Shown in pieces: positions 27,546 to 36,383 of a stretch of DNA of 64,000 nt (positions are counted from its first letter, which is position 1; each line of letters starts with the position of its first letter). Location: positions 97,848 to 161,847 of the forward strand of contig PNOG01000005.1 of assembly GCA_013824685.1 (NCBI GenBank), in the 5' to 3' direction. Source of the DNA: Coprothermobacter sp. Its GTDB lineage: Bacteria; Caldisericota; Caldisericia; Cryosericales; Cryosericaceae. Below the pieces are notes generated by a model, which was not told the origin of the DNA, did not search any database, and was given only the letters and a program-made list of their open reading frames with translations. A program made the position numbers and the translations under genes.

Positions 27546-28124
27546 ATGGACACCTTGGAAGCGATAGCCGCACGGAGGAGCATCCGCAAGTTCACTGAGC
27601 GTCCTGTCGCCCCCGAGACCGTGAACGCGGTCCTCGCAGCGGCGATTCTCGCGCCGTCGGGAAAGAACCGTCAGCCATGGCGGTTCGTCGTGGTGGCGGG
27701 CGACGAGAAACGCGCGCAGATGATACGGGTGATGCGCGAGGGTATCGCAGACACCAAGGCCCGCGGGATGGAAACCGGCACGGCCATTATGACGGCGCGT
27801 GTCATGGAACGCGCTCCGGTGACGATCTTCGTCTTCAACCCGGAAGGTACGCATTCCTGGGCGTCGCACTCCGTCTCCCAGACGTTCATGGAAGCAGTAG
27901 ACACGCAGTCCATCGGGGCGGCGATCCAGAACATGCTGCTGGCCGCGCAGGACATGGGACTGGGCACGCTCTGGATGTGTGACGTGTGGTCGGCATATCA
28001 GCAACTGTCAGCATGGCTGGGAGCATCGGGCCAGCTGGTCGCCGCGGTGGCGCTCGGGTACCCCGCTGAGCACCCCGACGCGCGTCCGAGGCGCCCCCTG
28101 TCCGAGGTCGTGCGCTGGTTCTAG
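27546..28124 (+). CDS. Nitroreductase family protein
   Basis: A 192-aa FMN-dependent oxidoreductase. The N-terminal IAARRSIRKFTERPV and APSGKNRQPWRFVVV segments bind FMN phosphate and ribityl groups, and IGAAIQNMLLAAQDMGLGTLWM (in two parts) forms the central helix typical of the family, with VALGYPAE near the C terminus. Start ATG 27546 follows GGGGAGGC. Its stop codon overlaps the stop of the convergent Nudix gene (CTAG read on both strands). Substrate unknown. Confidence 0.9.
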   Translation: MDTLEAIAARRSIRKFTERPVAPETVNAVLAAAILAPSGKNRQPWRFVVVAGDEKRAQMIRVMREGIADTKARGMETGTAIMTARVMERAPVTIFVFNPEGTHSWASHSVSQTFMEAVDTQSIGAAIQNMLLAAQDMGLGTLWMCDVWSAYQQLSAWLGASGQLVAAVALGYPAEHPDARPRRPLSEVVRWF

Positions 28125-28621
28125 CCGACGGTCTTGGGGGTCATCAGTCTGGTGACCTGACGGCGGAAGTCGGGGAACAGACTGAGTGAACCCATCTCCT
28201 CGAGCGTGAACCATCCGATGCCTTCCGTCTCCCGGGTGTCCTCGGTGAGATGCGCCCCTTCGCCGGGCAGGGGCTCGCAGACGTAGGCGAAGTCGATGTG
28301 ACAGTGCTCGGGTTCGACGCCGGTCGGGATGCGCTCACACAGGACCATCCATGGAACGTGCAAGACCTCGACGACATCTGGTTCGCCCAGTGTCTCGTCC
28401 CGCGGGCTCACAATGCGGCAGTGCACGCCAGTCTCCTCGAAGATCTCGCGGAGGCATGCTTCGTCTGGCGTTTCGTCCTGGTCCACGTGGCCCCCTGGGT
28501 AGATCCAGACACGGTGTTTACGGTGATTGACCAGCAGGATGCGACCATCTCGCAGGACAAAACCCGACGCGGTGAAGTGTTTGGGCAGCAGCCGAGCCCA
28601 GGATGGCAGCAGTTCCGTCAT
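28121..28621 (-). CDS. Nudix hydrolase
   Basis: A 166-aa Nudix protein. The Nudix box spans GGHVDQDETPDEACLREIFE and continues ETGV (about residues 43-66), with all expected Glu residues. It hydrolyses nucleoside diphosphate derivatives in general; the specific substrate is unknown. It is the last gene of a four-gene minus-strand operon in which each start overlaps the preceding stop by 4 bp. Confidence 0.88.
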   Translation of the reverse strand: MTELLPSWARLLPKHFTASGFVLRDGRILLVNHRKHRVWIYPGGHVDQDETPDEACLREIFEETGVHCRIVSPRDETLGEPDVVEVLHVPWMVLCERIPTGVEPEHCHIDFAYVCEPLPGEGAHLTEDTRETEGIGWFTLEEMGSLSLFPDFRRQVTRLMTPKTVG

Positions 28622-29784
28622 GACGACTCCTTAGGGGGTGCCGGGCGGCACGCGTCTTCACAGATCCTTGCGACGATGTCGTAGGAGGCGTTGGGCCTCC
28701 CCAGGCGCCTGAGGTTACCGGACATCTCCTGCCCCCTTCCTGTGAACATCAGTTCGTCGGCGGCACGCAGGAGCTGCTCGGCGTCTTCTGCAGCATACAC
28801 TGCCTCGTGCTGTGTCAGGAACCGGACGTTCACGGTCTCCTGACCAGGGAGGGGCTGGTAGATGACGAGTGGGACACCGATAGCCGCCGCCTCGGCAAGC
28901 GTGACGCCTCCTGCCTTGCTGACGAGCAGGTCGGCTGCCTGCATGTACGCGGGAATCTGGTCAGTCCATCCGACGGGGGTGATGGTGTGTGTGGCCGAAC
29001 GAGCGACGGCAAGCCTGCCTATCTGATTCTGGACATCAGCGTTGTTGCCGCAGAGAGCCACGACGATGACGGGTTCTCCAAAGGGCCTGGACGTCAGGGT
29101 GTCACATGCCTCGAGGATGTGCCCAAGGCCCAGTCCGCCGCCCATGACGATGGCCAGATGGGCGTCCTGTGGAATACCCAGCATGGCACGGGCTTCCTGC
29201 CGGGCACGGTGGACGGCGAATGCCGGGCGGACGGGAATGCCGAATGAGTAGATGAGGTGGTGGACGCGCCGATGGGAAGCCTGGAAGCTCGCGGTGATTT
29301 GCTCATTTGCCGAAACGTGCCAGTTGACCCCCTTGGCCATGTACAGTGTCTGCAGAACGTAGTCGGTGAAACAGTTGATCAGCGGCGTCCCCTGTAGGCG
29401 ATGTTGTTTGACTTTCGAGAGTGCCAGTGTCGGCCAGAGGTTCGTGGAGACGATCGCGTCAGGAGCTTCCATGAGTGTCAGGTCCCGCAGTCTCCTGTAG
29501 CCGACGTTCGCGAGAACCCTCGACGTTTGTTCCGCCTCCTTGAAGTCTTGGTTGACGGTGTGCTGGAAGGCAAAGTCATAGGCTTCGGGGAGGATCTTGA
29601 TGAGCTGCAGATAGGCGTCGCACATGGCGAAGCGCAGGGGTGCAGGGACCTCGTCGAGGAAGTCGACGTATCGCGTTGTCCAACCACGCTGCTCGAAAAC
29701 CTCTCCCAGTGCGTGTGCCGCCTGTTCATGCCCGGCGCCTACGCTGGCGTACGCAAGCAGAACCTTGTAGCCGGCCACGGTCAC
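28618..29784 (-). CDS. MurG-like glycosyltransferase (diacylglycerol glycosyltransferase type)
   Basis: A 388-aa GT28-family enzyme. The N-terminal VLLAYASVGAGHEQAAHAL motif is the SxGxGH acceptor loop seen in MGDG synthases and UgtP-type diacylglycerol glucosyltransferases; IVVALCGNN and GWTDQIPAYMQAADLLVSKAGGVT (in two parts, about residues 270-300) form the nucleotide-sugar site, with EAAAIGVPLVIYQPLPGQE following. It likely adds sugars to membrane lipids. The start is GTG 29784 within the bioY stop; GTG 29778 is an alternative with better spacing from GAGGAG. Confidence 0.86.
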   Translation of the reverse strand: MTVAGYKVLLAYASVGAGHEQAAHALGEVFEQRGWTTRYVDFLDEVPAPLRFAMCDAYLQLIKILPEAYDFAFQHTVNQDFKEAEQTSRVLANVGYRRLRDLTLMEAPDAIVSTNLWPTLALSKVKQHRLQGTPLINCFTDYVLQTLYMAKGVNWHVSANEQITASFQASHRRVHHLIYSFGIPVRPAFAVHRARQEARAMLGIPQDAHLAIVMGGGLGLGHILEACDTLTSRPFGEPVIVVALCGNNADVQNQIGRLAVARSATHTITPVGWTDQIPAYMQAADLLVSKAGGVTLAEAAAIGVPLVIYQPLPGQETVNVRFLTQHEAVYAAEDAEQLLRAADELMFTGRGQEMSGNLRRLGRPNASYDIVARICEDACRPAPPKESS

Positions 29785-30314
29785 TCCTCAGCCAAGGCTG
29801 ACCGCAGTGGACGCGCAAGGACGGCGACCACGGCCATTTTGACGATGTCGAGGGCCATGATCGGGACAAGGCCGAGGAGAGCTGCTTGGGCCGTGCCCCC
29901 TCGCAGCAGGAGAACGCGGCACATCCACAGGACGCCGGGGACATAGATGAGGACAAGTGATCCTTCGGCAAGAACCAGGTCGCGCCTCCAGGAGTCCCAA
30001 TGCCAATGCTCGGCAAGAGCGCCGACGACGATAGAGGCGAGAAGGAAACCGGCAAGGAAGCCGCCCGTCGGTCCTGAGAGGGCGACCATTCCGGCGGCTC
30101 CCCCGGCGAAGACCGGAAGGCCGATCAGTCCAAGCAGCAGGTATGCCAGGACGGCGATGTACGCCGTGCTGCCGAACAGCAGTGGTGTCAGCACGACAAA
30201 GGCACTCTGGAACGTGATCGGGACCGGGCGGAGGGGGATGCTCACGTAGGCGCCGATGACCAGCAGTGCCACCATGACGGCAAGCTGCGCGACACGCCGG
30301 GTGGAGAGTCTCAC
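29781..30314 (-). CDS. bioY: Biotin transporter BioY
   Basis: A 177-aa membrane protein, the substrate-binding S component of an ECF-type biotin transporter. It has about six hydrophobic segments, an N-terminal IPLRPVPITFQSAFVVLTPL region and the hallmark LSGPTGGFLAGFLLA near residue 80. No ECF ATPase or T component is nearby, so it either shares a common energising module encoded elsewhere or works alone. It overlaps its neighbours on both sides by 4 bp. Confidence 0.92.
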   Translation of the reverse strand: MRLSTRRVAQLAVMVALLVIGAYVSIPLRPVPITFQSAFVVLTPLLFGSTAYIAVLAYLLLGLIGLPVFAGGAAGMVALSGPTGGFLAGFLLASIVVGALAEHWHWDSWRRDLVLAEGSLVLIYVPGVLWMCRVLLLRGGTAQAALLGLVPIMALDIVKMAVVAVLARPLRSALAEE

Positions 30315-31498
30315 GAAAGGTATCCCCTCACAACGGCCACGAAGACCGACAGCGCGATCGGGAAGATGTCTTCGTCGAACGTGAACTTTGGATTGTGGTG
30401 CGGAGCAGTGAGACCCTTTGCCGCGTTTCTCGTCCCGACGAAGACAAACGCCCCGGGCACCTGCTGGAGATAGTAGGCGAAGTCCTCTCCGCCCATGGTG
30501 ATCTCAGGTTCGACGATGTTGTCCTCGCCGGCAGCCTGCTGGAGGAGTGGGCGCAGGAACGCGATGGATTCAAGGCTATTGATGACCGGGGGATACCCGA
30601 ATTCGTAGTCGATTTCAGCAGTCGTTCCGAGAGCCTGGGCCGTATGACTGACGATACGGCGCAGACTGGCGGCGCCGAGTTCGGCGTCTTCCCGCGACAG
30701 TGCGCGCAGGGTGCCGGTCATGTGAACGTTCTGGGGGATGATGTTGAATGCAGAGCCGCCGTCGATGGTGCCGATGGTCACCACACGCGATTCGAGAGGA
30801 TTGGTCTCGCGTGAAACGATCGTCTGGAGGGCGGTGACAATCTGGGCGGCAGCCACGATTGGGTCCGCGCCGAGGTGGGGCGCCGCGGCGTGTGTGCCCT
30901 TGCCGGTGACCGTCAGCTCGAACCGGTCGGCTTCCGCCATGAGAGGCCCTGCGCGCAGACCGACCTTGCCAAACTCGAGCGCGTTCCACAGATGCATCCC
31001 GAAGGCGAAGGTGACGTCCGAGTTCTGGAGGACACCCTCCTTGACACATGGCTCCGCACCGCCGGGGGAGATCTCCTCTGCTGGTTGAAAGAGCAGCTTG
31101 ACCGTCCCGCCGAACTGGTCGCGGTGGTCGACCAGCCAGTGTGCGACGGCGAGCAGTGTCCCGGTATGGCCGTCATGGCCGCAGGCGTGCATCACACCCT
31201 TGTTCTGTGAGGCAAATGGCAGACCGGTTTCCTCGGTCAGCCGCAGGGCGTCGATGTCGGCGCGCAGCAGGAGGACCTTGCCATTCGCGGGACCGCGCGT
31301 TCCGGCGACGGTCGCCGTGACCCCGGTTCTCGCTATGGGCGATGGATTCAAACCCAGGCTGTGCAACTGCTCGGTGATGTACCTCTGTGTCTCCCGTTCC
31401 TCGAACGAAGGTTCGGGATGGGCGTGCAGATAGTGACGGTGCTCCACCGCTTCTCTGGCGTACGTGTCGATGTCGAGCATGTTCTCGTTTGCTTCCAT
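30311..31498 (-). CDS. M20-family amidohydrolase (N-acyl amino acid / hippurate hydrolase type)
   Basis: A 395-aa zinc-dependent amidohydrolase. Signatures: HRHYLHAHPEPSFEE at the N terminus, VLLLRADIDALRLTEETGLPF near residue 70, the metal-binding MHACGHDGHTGTLLA near residue 95, FQPAEEISPGGAEP near residue 130 and TMGGEDFAYYL near residue 345. I start at 31498 because AGGAGG lies at the right distance. It likely releases amino acids from N-acylated forms; the exact substrate is unknown. First gene of the four-gene operon with bioY. Confidence 0.9.
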   Translation of the reverse strand: MEANENMLDIDTYAREAVEHRHYLHAHPEPSFEERETQRYITEQLHSLGLNPSPIARTGVTATVAGTRGPANGKVLLLRADIDALRLTEETGLPFASQNKGVMHACGHDGHTGTLLAVAHWLVDHRDQFGGTVKLLFQPAEEISPGGAEPCVKEGVLQNSDVTFAFGMHLWNALEFGKVGLRAGPLMAEADRFELTVTGKGTHAAAPHLGADPIVAAAQIVTALQTIVSRETNPLESRVVTIGTIDGGSAFNIIPQNVHMTGTLRALSREDAELGAASLRRIVSHTAQALGTTAEIDYEFGYPPVINSLESIAFLRPLLQQAAGEDNIVEPEITMGGEDFAYYLQQVPGAFVFVGTRNAAKGLTAPHHNPKFTFDEDIFPIALSVFVAVVRGYLS

Positions 31499-31569
31499 GG
31501 TCATTCCTCCTGGGGCCTGCAACATCCATAGTGTAGCGGGATAGTACTGCCCGCCAAGTTCTCTCGTCC

Positions 31570-31636
31570 GTCATTCCGGCGTATGCAGGAATCCATCCTT
31601 GGTTCGACGCGTGGGTTCCCGCCTTCGCGGGAACGA
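31570..31636. repeat. Pair of REP-like palindromes
   Basis: An imperfect copy (GTCATTCCGGCGTATGCAGG, from 31570) and a palindrome TTCCCGCCTTCGCGGGAA (31616-31633) upstream of the amidohydrolase operon. Confidence 0.6.
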
Positions 31637-31719
31637 CAAAGGTCGGCTTGCCCAAACAGAAACGCGGAAGTTGAAGCTCCCGCTCTATGACATGGTGTCG
31701 GTGCAGCGAGAGGAAGTCG

Positions 31720-32076
31720 TCAGGGTGCTGCAAGAAGGGCAACTGCCGCCCGCAGGACATCCATGCTCCAGGTGCGTCCCTGTTCAGCGAAGATGGCCTC
31801 GAGGTCACTTGCCTTTGCTGAGTCTGGCAAGTCTGTCGTGACCCCTAGAGCAGTCAGGAGGTCCGCTTTCTGAATGCCATAGACGCTGCATATTTCTCCA
31901 AGAGTATCTTTCCCTTTGATGCCGCTGGTGTTCATGGTTGTTCCTCCTGACGCCCCGGCTCTCTGGCTGAGAGGGGCCGCGCCGGTCGTCCACTTGCCCG
32001 ATGCCATGGAGACCACCATGGGAGCAAGAAATAGGGCCAGGATAAGGGTGATGTAGACAGAGTTGCGGAGTTTCAT
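31720..32076 (-). CDS. Small membrane-anchored protein next to the NapH-like gene
   Basis: A 118-aa protein with one N-terminal hydrophobic segment (VYITLILALFLAPMVVSMA), either a signal anchor or signal peptide, followed by a soluble domain. The domain has the pattern GIKGKDTLGEICSVYGIQKA, then DLLTALGV and DLEAIFAEQG, which I have seen as a short helical module beside or within 4Fe-4S membrane proteins. It starts 11 bp after the NapH-like gene ends and is surely co-transcribed. Function unknown; an accessory role for the iron-sulfur protein is inference. Confidence 0.6.
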   Translation of the reverse strand: MKLRNSVYITLILALFLAPMVVSMASGKWTTGAAPLSQRAGASGGTTMNTSGIKGKDTLGEICSVYGIQKADLLTALGVTTDLPDSAKASDLEAIFAEQGRTWSMDVLRAAVALLAAP

Positions 32077-32086
32077 AGGTGTGCTC

Positions 32087-32908
32087 CTAGGACCTGATTG
32101 TCAGCGTATCGCTCACGGGGCACGCATCGATGCATTTGAGGCAGCGGTTGCACTGAGCGCTCGTGACGCGCGTGACATGCTCGACGTCGATGTGGAAGGG
32201 ACATGCACTTGTGCATGCGTGGCAGGAGATGCAGGTCGCGGCATTGCGCCGTGGCTTGAAGATGGAAAGCCTGCCTACGAGGCCAGTGACCGCGCCCATG
32301 GGACACAGATACCGGCACCAGAATCGCTCGATGAACAAGGAACCGACGATGCTGATGACAAGGGCGATTTCGCCGCCCACAGCGATTTCGCCGCCGGTCA
32401 GGCTCAGGAATGCGCGCCATGGATCATACTGCGCAAACACGAGACTGGATGCTGCCCAGGTCCAGGCCAGGAAGAACAGCGCGACGACATATCGCAGGTA
32501 CCGCAGGACGTGGTCTACCTTCGCCGGGATGACATGGTTGTAGCGGCGTCCCAGCATGCGGCGTCCAAGCTTGTCCACCCACTCCTGAAGAGTGCCAAAT
32601 GGGCAGATCCAGCCGCAGAAAAAGGCTCCTCCAGCGAGAGTCGCGAGCGTGAGGCCGAGGCCCATGACCAGGTTGGACACATGGATCTTCCCAATGAGTG
32701 TACCTCCCCCAATGTAGCTGTAGAGCGTTTCCAGAGCTCCGAACGGGCAAATTGCGTCAACGCTTGCCGTTGAAAATGGAAGGTGGACACCACGCTCAGC
32801 CATAAAATGAAGTATCCCGGGGGCCGTTGCCCACAGAAAGAAGACAGCTCCTGTCCAGAAACGGAGTATCTGGGTTCTTGGCCTTCGACTCGTTCGTACG
32901 TCTGTCAT
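32087..32908 (-). CDS. NapH/YccM-like polyferredoxin membrane protein
   Basis: A 273-aa membrane iron-sulfur protein. It has about four to five hydrophobic helices, two CxxxCP motifs facing the cytoplasm (FCGWICPFG near residue 100 and WCRYLCPMG near residue 200), and two C-terminal [4Fe-4S] sites (CISCHACTSACPF and CNRCLKCIDACPV). Such proteins carry electrons across or along the membrane to reductases or maturation systems. Start 32908 follows GAGGAG. The partner redox enzyme is not in the window. Confidence 0.88.
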   Translation of the reverse strand: MTDVRTSRRPRTQILRFWTGAVFFLWATAPGILHFMAERGVHLPFSTASVDAICPFGALETLYSYIGGGTLIGKIHVSNLVMGLGLTLATLAGGAFFCGWICPFGTLQEWVDKLGRRMLGRRYNHVIPAKVDHVLRYLRYVVALFFLAWTWAASSLVFAQYDPWRAFLSLTGGEIAVGGEIALVISIVGSLFIERFWCRYLCPMGAVTGLVGRLSIFKPRRNAATCISCHACTSACPFHIDVEHVTRVTSAQCNRCLKCIDACPVSDTLTIRS

Positions 32909-33045
32909 TGCATTTCTCCTCAAGCTTGGATAGGTGTAGTACACTGGAGTATGCCCGACCCGTACACGCATGTCAAGTTTGGAACGTTGACACGCGTTTT
33001 CTTCACAGGATGGTCGCTAGACGTCCCGTTGATAAGTCTCCCCTC

Positions 33046-33073
33046 GGTCATTCCCGCGTATGCGGGAATCCAG
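33046..33073. repeat. REP-like palindrome
   Basis: A near-perfect palindrome TTCCCGCGTATGCGGGAA with flanking GTCA and TCCAG, between the asparaginase 3' end and the NapH-like gene. Confidence 0.65.
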
Positions 33074-33084
33074 CCCTAGAACGA

Positions 33085-33108
33085 AAACGGGGGAGCGCAA
33101 GCTCCCCC
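33085..33108 (-). terminator. Terminator of the asparaginase gene
   Basis: A perfect eight-pair stem (GGGGGAGC with GCTCCCCC, loop GCAA on the plus strand) followed on the minus strand by GTTTTCG. It lies 22 bp beyond the asparaginase stop. Confidence 0.8.
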
Positions 33109-33130
33109 GTGGCGGTCCAGGCATTCGTGG

Positions 33131-34048
33131 CTACAGCCCTGCAACAGGTTCGGGCATTCCCTGCTTGAAGTAGGCGTGGACCATTTGCGGTGTGTTCTGG
33201 GCAAAACCGATGCCACCCTGGTTGTCGACGACGACGATACCAGCCTCGGTTCCCAAAATGTTGCTCAGCATGTTCACTGCGCTCGAGGCCGCACCCTGGG
33301 CGTCGAGCCCCATGCGCATGAAGTCGCAGGCGGTCTTGGTGATGAGGGTGCGCATCATGCTCTCACCCAGTCCGGTCGAGGAAGCGCCGCCGAACTGCGT
33401 GGCATACGTGCCGGCGCCGGGCAGTGGTGTGTCGCCGACGCGTCCCAGCAGCTTCAGGAAGACGCCGCCGGTGGACGTCCCCGCGGTCACCTCACCCTTT
33501 TCGTCCACGGCGACGGCTCCGACGGTGCCGTGCATGAACTCTGGATGTTCCTTCATGAGGGCCTTGAGCTTCGGCCAGTCGCCGGCGTCGCCGCGGAGGA
33601 ACCTCTCGCGGTATTCTCGCCATTGGACGCGCCGTTCCTCGGTAACGGGATTGTGGGGCGCGACGCCCATCATGCGGGCGAACTCCTGAGCGCCGCTGCC
33701 CTGAAGGAGAACGTGGTCCGTCTTCTCCATGACCATGCGCGCCAGTGAGATGGGGTGCTCGATGTTCTTGATGCCGGCGACGGCTCCGAATCCCAGTGCA
33801 GGGCCATAGGCAACGGCGGCGTCCATCTCAACCTCTCCGTCAAACGTCAGCACCGATCCAGTGCCGGCGTTGAACAGCGGATTGTTCTCCAGGACCTTGA
33901 TAGCAGTCTCCACTGCGTCCAGCGAGGATCCACTGCTTGCAAGAACATCACTTCCGGCAAGGACAGCCTCCCGGACCCCGGCGATGACAGCCTCTTCCTT
34001 AGCGTGGGGAACCGTGCCGACACCGCCATGAACAATGATCGAGTACAT
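33131..34048 (-). CDS. Isoaspartyl peptidase / L-asparaginase (Ntn hydrolase, T2 family)
   Basis: A 305-aa plant-type asparaginase precursor that cleaves itself into two chains. The nucleophile is the Thr of HGTVGAVAVDEKGEVTAGTS (about residue 175), followed by TGGVFLKLLGRVGDTPLPGA (substrate-binding Arg and Asp). The N-terminal SIIVHGGVGTVP and LEDNPLFNAGTGSV-like segment agree. It hydrolyses asparagine or isoaspartyl dipeptides; which dominates is unclear. Start 34048 follows GGAGG; a facing promoter pair lies at 34085-34099. Confidence 0.9.
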   Translation of the reverse strand: MYSIIVHGGVGTVPHAKEEAVIAGVREAVLAGSDVLASSGSSLDAVETAIKVLENNPLFNAGTGSVLTFDGEVEMDAAVAYGPALGFGAVAGIKNIEHPISLARMVMEKTDHVLLQGSGAQEFARMMGVAPHNPVTEERRVQWREYRERFLRGDAGDWPKLKALMKEHPEFMHGTVGAVAVDEKGEVTAGTSTGGVFLKLLGRVGDTPLPGAGTYATQFGGASSTGLGESMMRTLITKTACDFMRMGLDAQGAASSAVNMLSNILGTEAGIVVVDNQGGIGFAQNTPQMVHAYFKQGMPEPVAGL

Positions 34049-34084
34049 AGCGCCTCCACACTGAACACGTGTACCTACCTTCTA

Positions 34085-34099
34085 AGTATATGGTATACT
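34085..34099. promoter_or_regulatory. Overlapping divergent promoters
   Basis: Two TATACT -10 hexamers face each other within 15 bp: plus strand 34094-34099 reads towards the aldolase, minus strand 34085-34090 reads towards the asparaginase. The two genes may therefore be expressed in competition. Confidence 0.5.
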
Positions 34100-34169
34100 C
34101 CATGATTGACAACCAAGCTTCAGAAGCGACGTAAGAGCTCGCAGTCCGGGAGGACATGGGGAGGCACAG

Positions 34170-34799
34170 ATGGAGACAGCAGCGAAACTGGTCGAGATAG
34201 CGAAACGGCTGTATGAGAGGAACATGAACGCAGCCCTGGGTGGCAACGTGAGTATTCGGATGGGGAACGAGATTGCCATGACGCCCGCCGGCATCAACAA
34301 GGGGTTCATGACCGAAGACGACGTGGTTGTCGTCGACATGGAGGGCAACAAACTCCGAGGAGATGGCAAGCCGTCGTCCGAAGGCAAGATGCACTACGAG
34401 ATCTACAAGCTGCGTCCGGATGTGCACGCCGTCATCCACACGCATCCCCCGTTTGCCGTGGGCTTCGCGCTGGCGCACCACGACTTGCCGGACGACATAC
34501 TGCCGGAGGCGACCGTCCTGCTGGGTCATGTTCCCTGTCTGCCGTACGTGACGCCGTCAACGATTGAGTTGGCCCGCGAAGTTGCCCAAGGACTTGCTCA
34601 CCGCAATGCCGCATTCATGGCGAATCACGGCGCCATCACCGTCGGCGCGGACCTGGAAGAGGCGTACAACCGCATGGAGCTCCTCGAACAGACGTGCATG
34701 TCTGTGTTGTATGCAAGCGTTCTCGGGGGAGTGCACCACATCCCGGAGACAGATATGCAGTTCTTCGTCGACAACTTCGGGCTGAAGCGCGAGGGTTGA
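34170..34799 (+). CDS. Class II aldolase/adducin family protein
   Basis: A 209-aa zinc aldolase or epimerase-like protein of the fuculose-phosphate aldolase group. Visible features: NMNAALGGNVSIRM near residue 15 (phosphate binding), the zinc ligands in HAVIHTHPPFAVGFA near residue 93 and the third His in FMANHGAITVG near residue 155. Start ATG 34170 follows GGGGAGGC. Likely substrates are sugar phosphates (fuculose-1-P, ribulose-5-P or methylthioribulose-1-P); context does not decide. Confidence 0.85.
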   Translation: METAAKLVEIAKRLYERNMNAALGGNVSIRMGNEIAMTPAGINKGFMTEDDVVVVDMEGNKLRGDGKPSSEGKMHYEIYKLRPDVHAVIHTHPPFAVGFALAHHDLPDDILPEATVLLGHVPCLPYVTPSTIELAREVAQGLAHRNAAFMANHGAITVGADLEEAYNRMELLEQTCMSVLYASVLGGVHHIPETDMQFFVDNFGLKREG

Positions 34800-34843
34800 G
34801 CAGGGCTGGAAAATCTCCCGATGCCTGCTAAGATGCAATTGAT

Positions 34844-36331
34844 ATGAGCGCGTCACGTGGCAGTAGGGTCATCGAACTGCACGAATTGCAGAGTATCCTG
34901 CAGGAACGTTCGCACCGGAAGGCGGTACAGCGGGCCGTAGAGGTGATTGCGCATCTCGTGCCGTCGTGCAGTGTGACTCTGATGACCATCGGTTTGGCGG
35001 GGCGGCTGCGCATCGAGGCTTGGGCGAACATCGCCACCTCCATCATTCGCAGCGCCGAGCGTAGCTTCAACCGGGATGGCCTGCCCAGGAATCTAGCAGA
35101 CATCGTCCATACGAAGAAAACAGGGATCATTGAGGACCTCAACTCGTATGCCGACTGGCGCGAGCCGGTATCCAAGACCGCTTCATGGGCCGGCTTCCCT
35201 ATCCTTCTCCACGGGCGCGTCATCGCCATCGTCAACGTCCAGACCATCAAGCAGCGCATCGCCCCTGAAGTAGTCACGGTCATCGAGCCAGTGGTGAGCA
35301 CCATCGCACTCCTCATTCTGCGCTATGAGGAGGCGCGTGAACTGGCGGTGCGCAGCCAGCATATGAACGTCCTCTATGAGATGGCGGTAGCAGGCACGCA
35401 AGCGACCGACGAACAGGAACTGCAAGCCCGGCTTGATCACGTTCTCGAACTCATCGGTCGTGTCCTTGGGTATGGGCGTGCCGTCGTCATGCTGTATGAC
35501 TCGCAGCGTGAGGCGCTGGTGCTCAAGGCCACTCGTGGGCGTGAGATTGAGCACGTTGGCCTGGAAATGAGTGTGCATGGTAAGGGTGTCACCGTGCACG
35601 CATTCTTGTCGTCAAAGCCGGTTCTTGTCCGTGACACGAGGCATTGCGCCGAATTCGTCGAAGGGCTGTGGCCCGCATTGTCCGAGCTGACGATGCCGCT
35701 GATTGCAGGGGGGCACTGTGTCGGCGTGCTCGACCTCGAGTCGCCCAAGCTTGCGGCGTACATGCGCTCCGACATCCGGCTGCTCACACCGTTCACATCG
35801 GGGCTCGCCCTGCTCATCGACAACCAGCAGAAGACAAAGCAATTGCATGAGCAGGCAACCCACGACGGACTTACCGGGTTCTTCAACCGCCGCATGATGG
35901 ACGAAATGGTCCCCATGGAGCTGAACCGTACGGCCCGGTACCATCGGGACACGAGCTTGGTGATGGTGGACATCGACGGCTTCAAGGCCGTCAACGACCA
36001 TCTGGGCCACGAGGAGGGAGACCGCCTGCTGCGCGTCTTTTCGGGCTGCATTCGCAAGATTGTCCGTGCCTCTGACCTGGTGTTCCGCTATGGTGGGGAC
36101 GAGTTTCTGCTCATGCTGCCCGAGACGTCGCGTGAGCAGGCCGAGCTGTTCCTGAAACGCCTGACCGATTTTGCATGCCCAGAGCTCATCACGACACTGG
36201 GGCGTGTGACCTTCTCGGCCGGTATCGCCGGCTATGTCAGCGATTCCTCTGCAGAGGACCTCATCAAGCTGGCTGACGACCGCCTGTACCAGTCCAAGCG
36301 GCTTGGCATGGGGCACGTCACCAGCCGATAG
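34844..36331 (+). CDS. GAF-GGDEF diguanylate cyclase
   Basis: A 495-aa cytoplasmic protein with one or two GAF-like sensory domains (about residues 10-160 and 180-325) and a GGDEF domain (about 330-490). HDGLTGFFNRRMMDE opens the cyclase domain, and RYGGDEFLLMLPE is an intact active site; RASD five residues upstream is the I-site. It is the second diguanylate cyclase in the window with both active site and I-site intact. TAAGAT lies nine bases before the ATG and no Shine-Dalgarno is seen, so its mRNA may be almost leaderless. Confidence 0.87.
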   Translation: MSASRGSRVIELHELQSILQERSHRKAVQRAVEVIAHLVPSCSVTLMTIGLAGRLRIEAWANIATSIIRSAERSFNRDGLPRNLADIVHTKKTGIIEDLNSYADWREPVSKTASWAGFPILLHGRVIAIVNVQTIKQRIAPEVVTVIEPVVSTIALLILRYEEARELAVRSQHMNVLYEMAVAGTQATDEQELQARLDHVLELIGRVLGYGRAVVMLYDSQREALVLKATRGREIEHVGLEMSVHGKGVTVHAFLSSKPVLVRDTRHCAEFVEGLWPALSELTMPLIAGGHCVGVLDLESPKLAAYMRSDIRLLTPFTSGLALLIDNQQKTKQLHEQATHDGLTGFFNRRMMDEMVPMELNRTARYHRDTSLVMVDIDGFKAVNDHLGHEEGDRLLRVFSGCIRKIVRASDLVFRYGGDEFLLMLPETSREQAELFLKRLTDFACPELITTLGRVTFSAGIAGYVSDSSAEDLIKLADDRLYQSKRLGMGHVTSR

Positions 36332-36351
36332 GACGGCTTCTTCATTCCAGC

Positions 36352-36380
36352 CCGTCATTCCCGCGCAGGCGGGAATCCAG
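36352..36380. repeat. REP-like palindrome
   Basis: A palindrome TTCCCGCGCAGGCGGGAA with flanking GTCA and TCCAG, between the GGDEF gene and rlmH. Confidence 0.65.
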
Positions 36381-36383
36381 TCC

